Shown here in pieces: positions 61,858 to 64,000 of a stretch of 64,000 bases of DNA. Source of the stretch: CBDCNH01 sp965219015 (GTDB lineage: Bacteria > Pseudomonadota > Alphaproteobacteria > Rhodobacterales > Rhodobacteraceae); assembly GCA_965219015.1 (NCBI GenBank), contig CBDCNH010000017.1, forward strand, positions 95,551 through 159,550. The letters run 5' to 3'. Made by a program: the position numbers and the translations under genes. The notes beneath the pieces are model-generated. The model saw only the letters and a list, made by a program, of their open reading frames with translations. It did not search any database and was not told the origin of the DNA. The first letter of the stretch is position 1. Each line of letters starts with the position of its first letter.

Positions 61858-62026
61858 CGAGGCTTACGCCGTCCACGCCATTCTGCCGGGATCGGCTGGC
61901 CGATCGGCGGCGGCCTACGCTGTGGAACCCGGAAACGGATTCTTGACCCACGACCTGCCAGCGCAAGGCGGGCAAGAGATCGTCTACGTCTTGGAGGGGC
62001 GGGTCCAGCTTTCGATCGCCAATTGA
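61841..62026 (+). pseudogene. Cupin-domain fragment, truncated
   Basis: About 60 codons read as the first strands of a cupin domain: RVATRDEAYAVHAILPGS, then AAAYAVEPGNGFLTHDLPAQ and QEIVYVLEGRVQLSIA before a stop. This is the pattern of the sensor domain of XRE-cupin regulators, where an HTH would precede it. No HTH is visible and the second half of the barrel is missing, so it is a remnant cut by the insertion-sequence debris that follows. Confidence 0.5.
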
Positions 62027-62080
62027 AGGCTTCAGCCCGGGCCGGGAGACAGCGCCACGGTCGATGGCGGCCTGCCAAAC

Positions 62081-62760
62081 TGGTCCCCCCCCCGGGTTCG
62101 ACCGGACAGCCCGGCACGATCATGGAAGGCCCAAGCCTGGGCTTGGGGACATGCTTATGCCCAGAGAGATCCATCCCCGCGTCGAGGTGATCACCGGCGT
62201 TGCCGGACGCCGCTACTGGCCGGCGCACGAGAAGCTCCGCATCATCGAGGAGAGCCTGGTGCCGGGGGAGTCCGTCTCCGCGGTCGCCAGACGCAACGGC
62301 GTGGCGCCGAACCTGCTGTTCCGGTGGCGGCGACGGAAGGACAAGGGTGGTGCCATGACCGTGGGATCAGACGAGCCGGTGGTCGGCGCCTCCGAGGTCT
62401 GCCAAGCTCGAGGCCCGGGTCCGCGATCTGGAGCGCCTGCTCGGTCGCAAGACAATGGAGAACGAGATCCTCAAGGACGCTCTGGCCAAGGCGGGGGCAT
62501 AAAAAGGACGCGGTGTCTGCCGTCGCCGCTGACGGGCGGGTCCCAGTGAGCCGCGTGGCCGAGAGTCTGGGAGTTAGCTGGTCCCAGCTTCACGCGCGGG
62601 CGTCCGGGATATCGAAGTCCCGTGGAGGCTACAGCACGGGAGCGGACGCCGAACTCCTGCCCGCGATCCGTCGTCCCGTCGACCCTCGTCCTACCTACGG
62701 GTATCGCCGCATCGCCGCGCTTCTCAACCGCAAGCACCGCATCGCGGGACTTGAGCCGGT
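62081..62760 (+). mobile_element. IS3-family (IS2-group) insertion sequence, truncated at 3' end
   Basis: OrfA starts near 62151 (MPREIHPRVEVITGVAGRRY, WPAHEKLRIIEESLVPGESV, SAVARRNGVAPNLLFRWRRR). After a one-base frame change near 62395 it ends with KLEARVRDLERLLGRKTMEN and EILKDALAKAGA at 62502. This is an IS2-group leucine-zipper OrfA. OrfB begins across an AAAAAG run typical of IS3 frameshifting and reads RVAESLGVSWSQLHAR and PTYGYRRIAALLNRKH, then stops at 62764. The DDE catalytic part is gone, cut where an IS407-type sequence begins. A run of nine C follows TGGT at 62081, perhaps near the left end. Confidence 0.75.
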
Positions 62761-63612
62761 GTGAAGCAGGGTGAGGAAGGAACGCCGGTCGCTGAGATCT
62801 GTCGCAAGACGGGGATCGGTCAGGCGACCTGCTTCAGCTGGAGGAAGAAATACGCAGGTCTGTTGCCCGATGAGATGCGGCGGCTGAAGGCGCTTGAGGA
62901 CGAGAACGGGTGGCTGAAGAAGATCGTCGCGGACCTGACCCTGGATCGCGAGATGTTGCAGGACGTGATCCGGCGAAAGATCTGAGACCTGGTCGCATGC
63001 GCGAACGCGTTCGCGGGATGTGCAATGAGTGGGCGGAATCGATCCGGACGGCTTGTGGGGCTCTCCGGTTCGACCGCCCTTCGTTCCACTACACATCCCG
63101 CCGTGCGGATCAGGCTCCCGTTGAGAGGCGGATCAGGGAGATTTGCGAGACGCGGGTTCGGTATGGTTACCGGCGCGTCCATGTGCTGCTGCGCCGGGAG
63201 GGCTGGGAGATCAACATGAAGACACGCAGGATTTACAGCGAGTTGGGCCTCCAGCTGCGCAACAAGCACCCGAAGCGGCGGGTGAAGGCGAAGCTGCGCG
63301 AGGATCGTCAAGAGGCCGTTTGTCCGAACGATGTCTGGGCGATGGACTTCGTTCACGATCAGCTTGCGACGGGGAAGGAAGCTGCGCATCCTGACGATCG
63401 TCGACACGCACCCGCGGTTCTACCCGGCAACGGACCCGCGGTTCACCTATCGCGGGGAGGATGTGGTCCAGACGCTCGAACGGATCTGCCGGCCACGCGG
63501 GTGTCCGAAGACGATCCGGGTCGATAACGGCAGCAAGCTCCGCTCGGAGTGCCTGAACGCGCACTGGTTTCTGACGCTTGCCGGTGCCCGCGAAAAGTTA
63601 GAGACTTGGCGT
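62761..63612 (+). mobile_element. IS3-family (IS407-group) insertion sequence remnant
   Basis: OrfA lacks about its first 20 codons and reads GTPVAEICRKTGIGQATCFS, WRKKYAGLLPDEMRRLKALE and LTLDREMLQDVIRRK to a stop at 62985. OrfB (from about 62997) has the HTH_21 piece RIREICETRVRYGYRRVHVL, the integrase opening PNDVWAMDFVHDQL, a one-base frameshift near 63371, then RILTIVDT and TIRVDNGSK. There the gene jumps directly to LRSECLNAHWFLTLAGAREK: roughly 37 codons that should hold the catalytic Glu are deleted. The end after LETWR is also missing. This copy cannot transpose. Confidence 0.78.
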
Positions 63613-63618
63613 CCACGC

Positions 63619-64000
63619 GCTAAAACGGCAATCGCAGCAGGAGGGCGTGGTGTCGAAGCGCCGCGTCACTGGCAGCGGGAAAGCCACTGGCGGCCTTCCT
63701 TTCAGCCGGGGTGCCCTCTTCCAGCTCCTGCGCAATTGGCTCGATCTCGGCGAGATCCCGCACCGCGAGATGTGCCATCCCGGTCTTCACGAGGCGATCA
63801 TCGACCGCGCTCTCTTCGAGGCGGTGCAACAGAAACTCGATTCCCATGTCCGGCGCCGGGCGAAGGCCCGCGAGACCGTGGCGCATGCACCGCTGACGGG
63901 GCGCATCTTCGATGCCGACGGTCAGGTGATGTCGCCCGCCTTTGCCTATGGCCGGGGTGGCAAGCTCTATCGCTACTATGTCACGGCCTCACTTCAGCAA
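63619..64000 (+). pseudogene. Large serine recombinase fragment (5' truncated, runs off window)
   Basis: An open frame to the right edge reads EGVVSKRRVTGSGKATGGLP, FSRGALFQLLRNWLDLGEIP, HREMCHPGLHEAIIDRALFE and, later, PLTGRIFDADGQVMSPAFAY with YRYYVTAS. This is the recombinase domain and start of the zinc-ribbon part of large serine recombinases, the integrases of some phages and islands. The N-terminal catalytic resolvase domain with the active serine is absent: the frame begins just after the IS407 remnant. The 3' part continues outside the window. Confidence 0.7.

Noticed and set aside
61734..62228. Leftward open frame across the cupin fragment and IS start
   Set aside because: The translation is Arg/Gly/Pro-rich shadow sequence. 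The opposite strand carries recognisable cupin and OrfA residues.

Overview
This is a 64 kb stretch of very GC-rich DNA from an alphaproteobacterium, most likely of the Rhodobacterales/Paracoccaceae type. The placement rests on gene content: GapR (DUF2312), a DUF4167 protein, a retropepsin-like protease of the TIGR02281 kind, the lptF-lptG-lptD-surA-pdxA-rsmA chain, holC-pepA beside it, and an entericidin-like lipoprotein. Genes are tightly packed and many neighbours overlap by ATGA or GTGA. I saw no rRNA, tRNA or CRISPR array.

1-9.9 kb: a divergent pair of operons for uptake and use of a pentose-like compound. Leftward: a periplasmic binding protein, a double-NBD ABC ATPase, two permeases and a two-subunit dihydroxyacetone kinase (dhaK, dhaL). 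Rightward: a SorC-family regulator, 5-methylthioribose kinase (mtnK) and methylthioribose-1-phosphate isomerase (mtnA). A 17-bp palindrome lies between them. My reading is a methylthioribose salvage locus with its own importer and triose kinase.

9.9-16.7 kb: sulfur and respiration. A SorAB-like sulfite dehydrogenase pair, a methyltransferase, a YeiH-like putative exporter with an adjoining LysR regulator, then a cyanide-insensitive-type cytochrome bd oxidase (cydA, cydB, small DUF2474 subunit). cydB carries an apparent one-base frameshift.

16.7-26 kb: mixed genes. gapR, a RutE-like nitroreductase, a fused enoyl-CoA hydratase/3-hydroxyacyl-CoA dehydrogenase, a frameshifted DUF442 phosphatase-like gene, a 30-bp-period repeat, marC, a membrane retropepsin, an SDR with a Tat-like leader, a decayed patch (23.3-24.1 kb), holC and pepA.

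26-55 kb: core genes. The LPS-export/outer-membrane biogenesis operon ending in rsmA; DUF4167; a leftward overlapping chain speB-DUF1499-prfA-prmC; a PuuB-like oxidase and mazG; an iron-binding protein; nucleoside hydrolase; selO; a DMT exporter; enolase with a cupin and a small lipoprotein; a desaturase; anmK; tyrS; the NHEJ pair ku-ligD; adenine deaminase.

55-64 kb: an accessory island. Three overlapping leftward genes encode an MmeI-like adenine DNA methyltransferase, a DEAD/DEAH-type helicase and a GIY-YIG nuclease-domain protein, which I read as a phage-defence or restriction-modification-like module. The part of the methyltransferase gene expected to set DNA target specificity is strikingly AT-rich with fairly sharp edges, as if swapped in from elsewhere. 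Upstream lies a mosaic of broken mobile DNA: a cupin fragment with an 11-bp perfect inverted repeat, an IS2-group IS3 element cut by an IS407-group remnant, and a truncated large serine recombinase running off the right edge.
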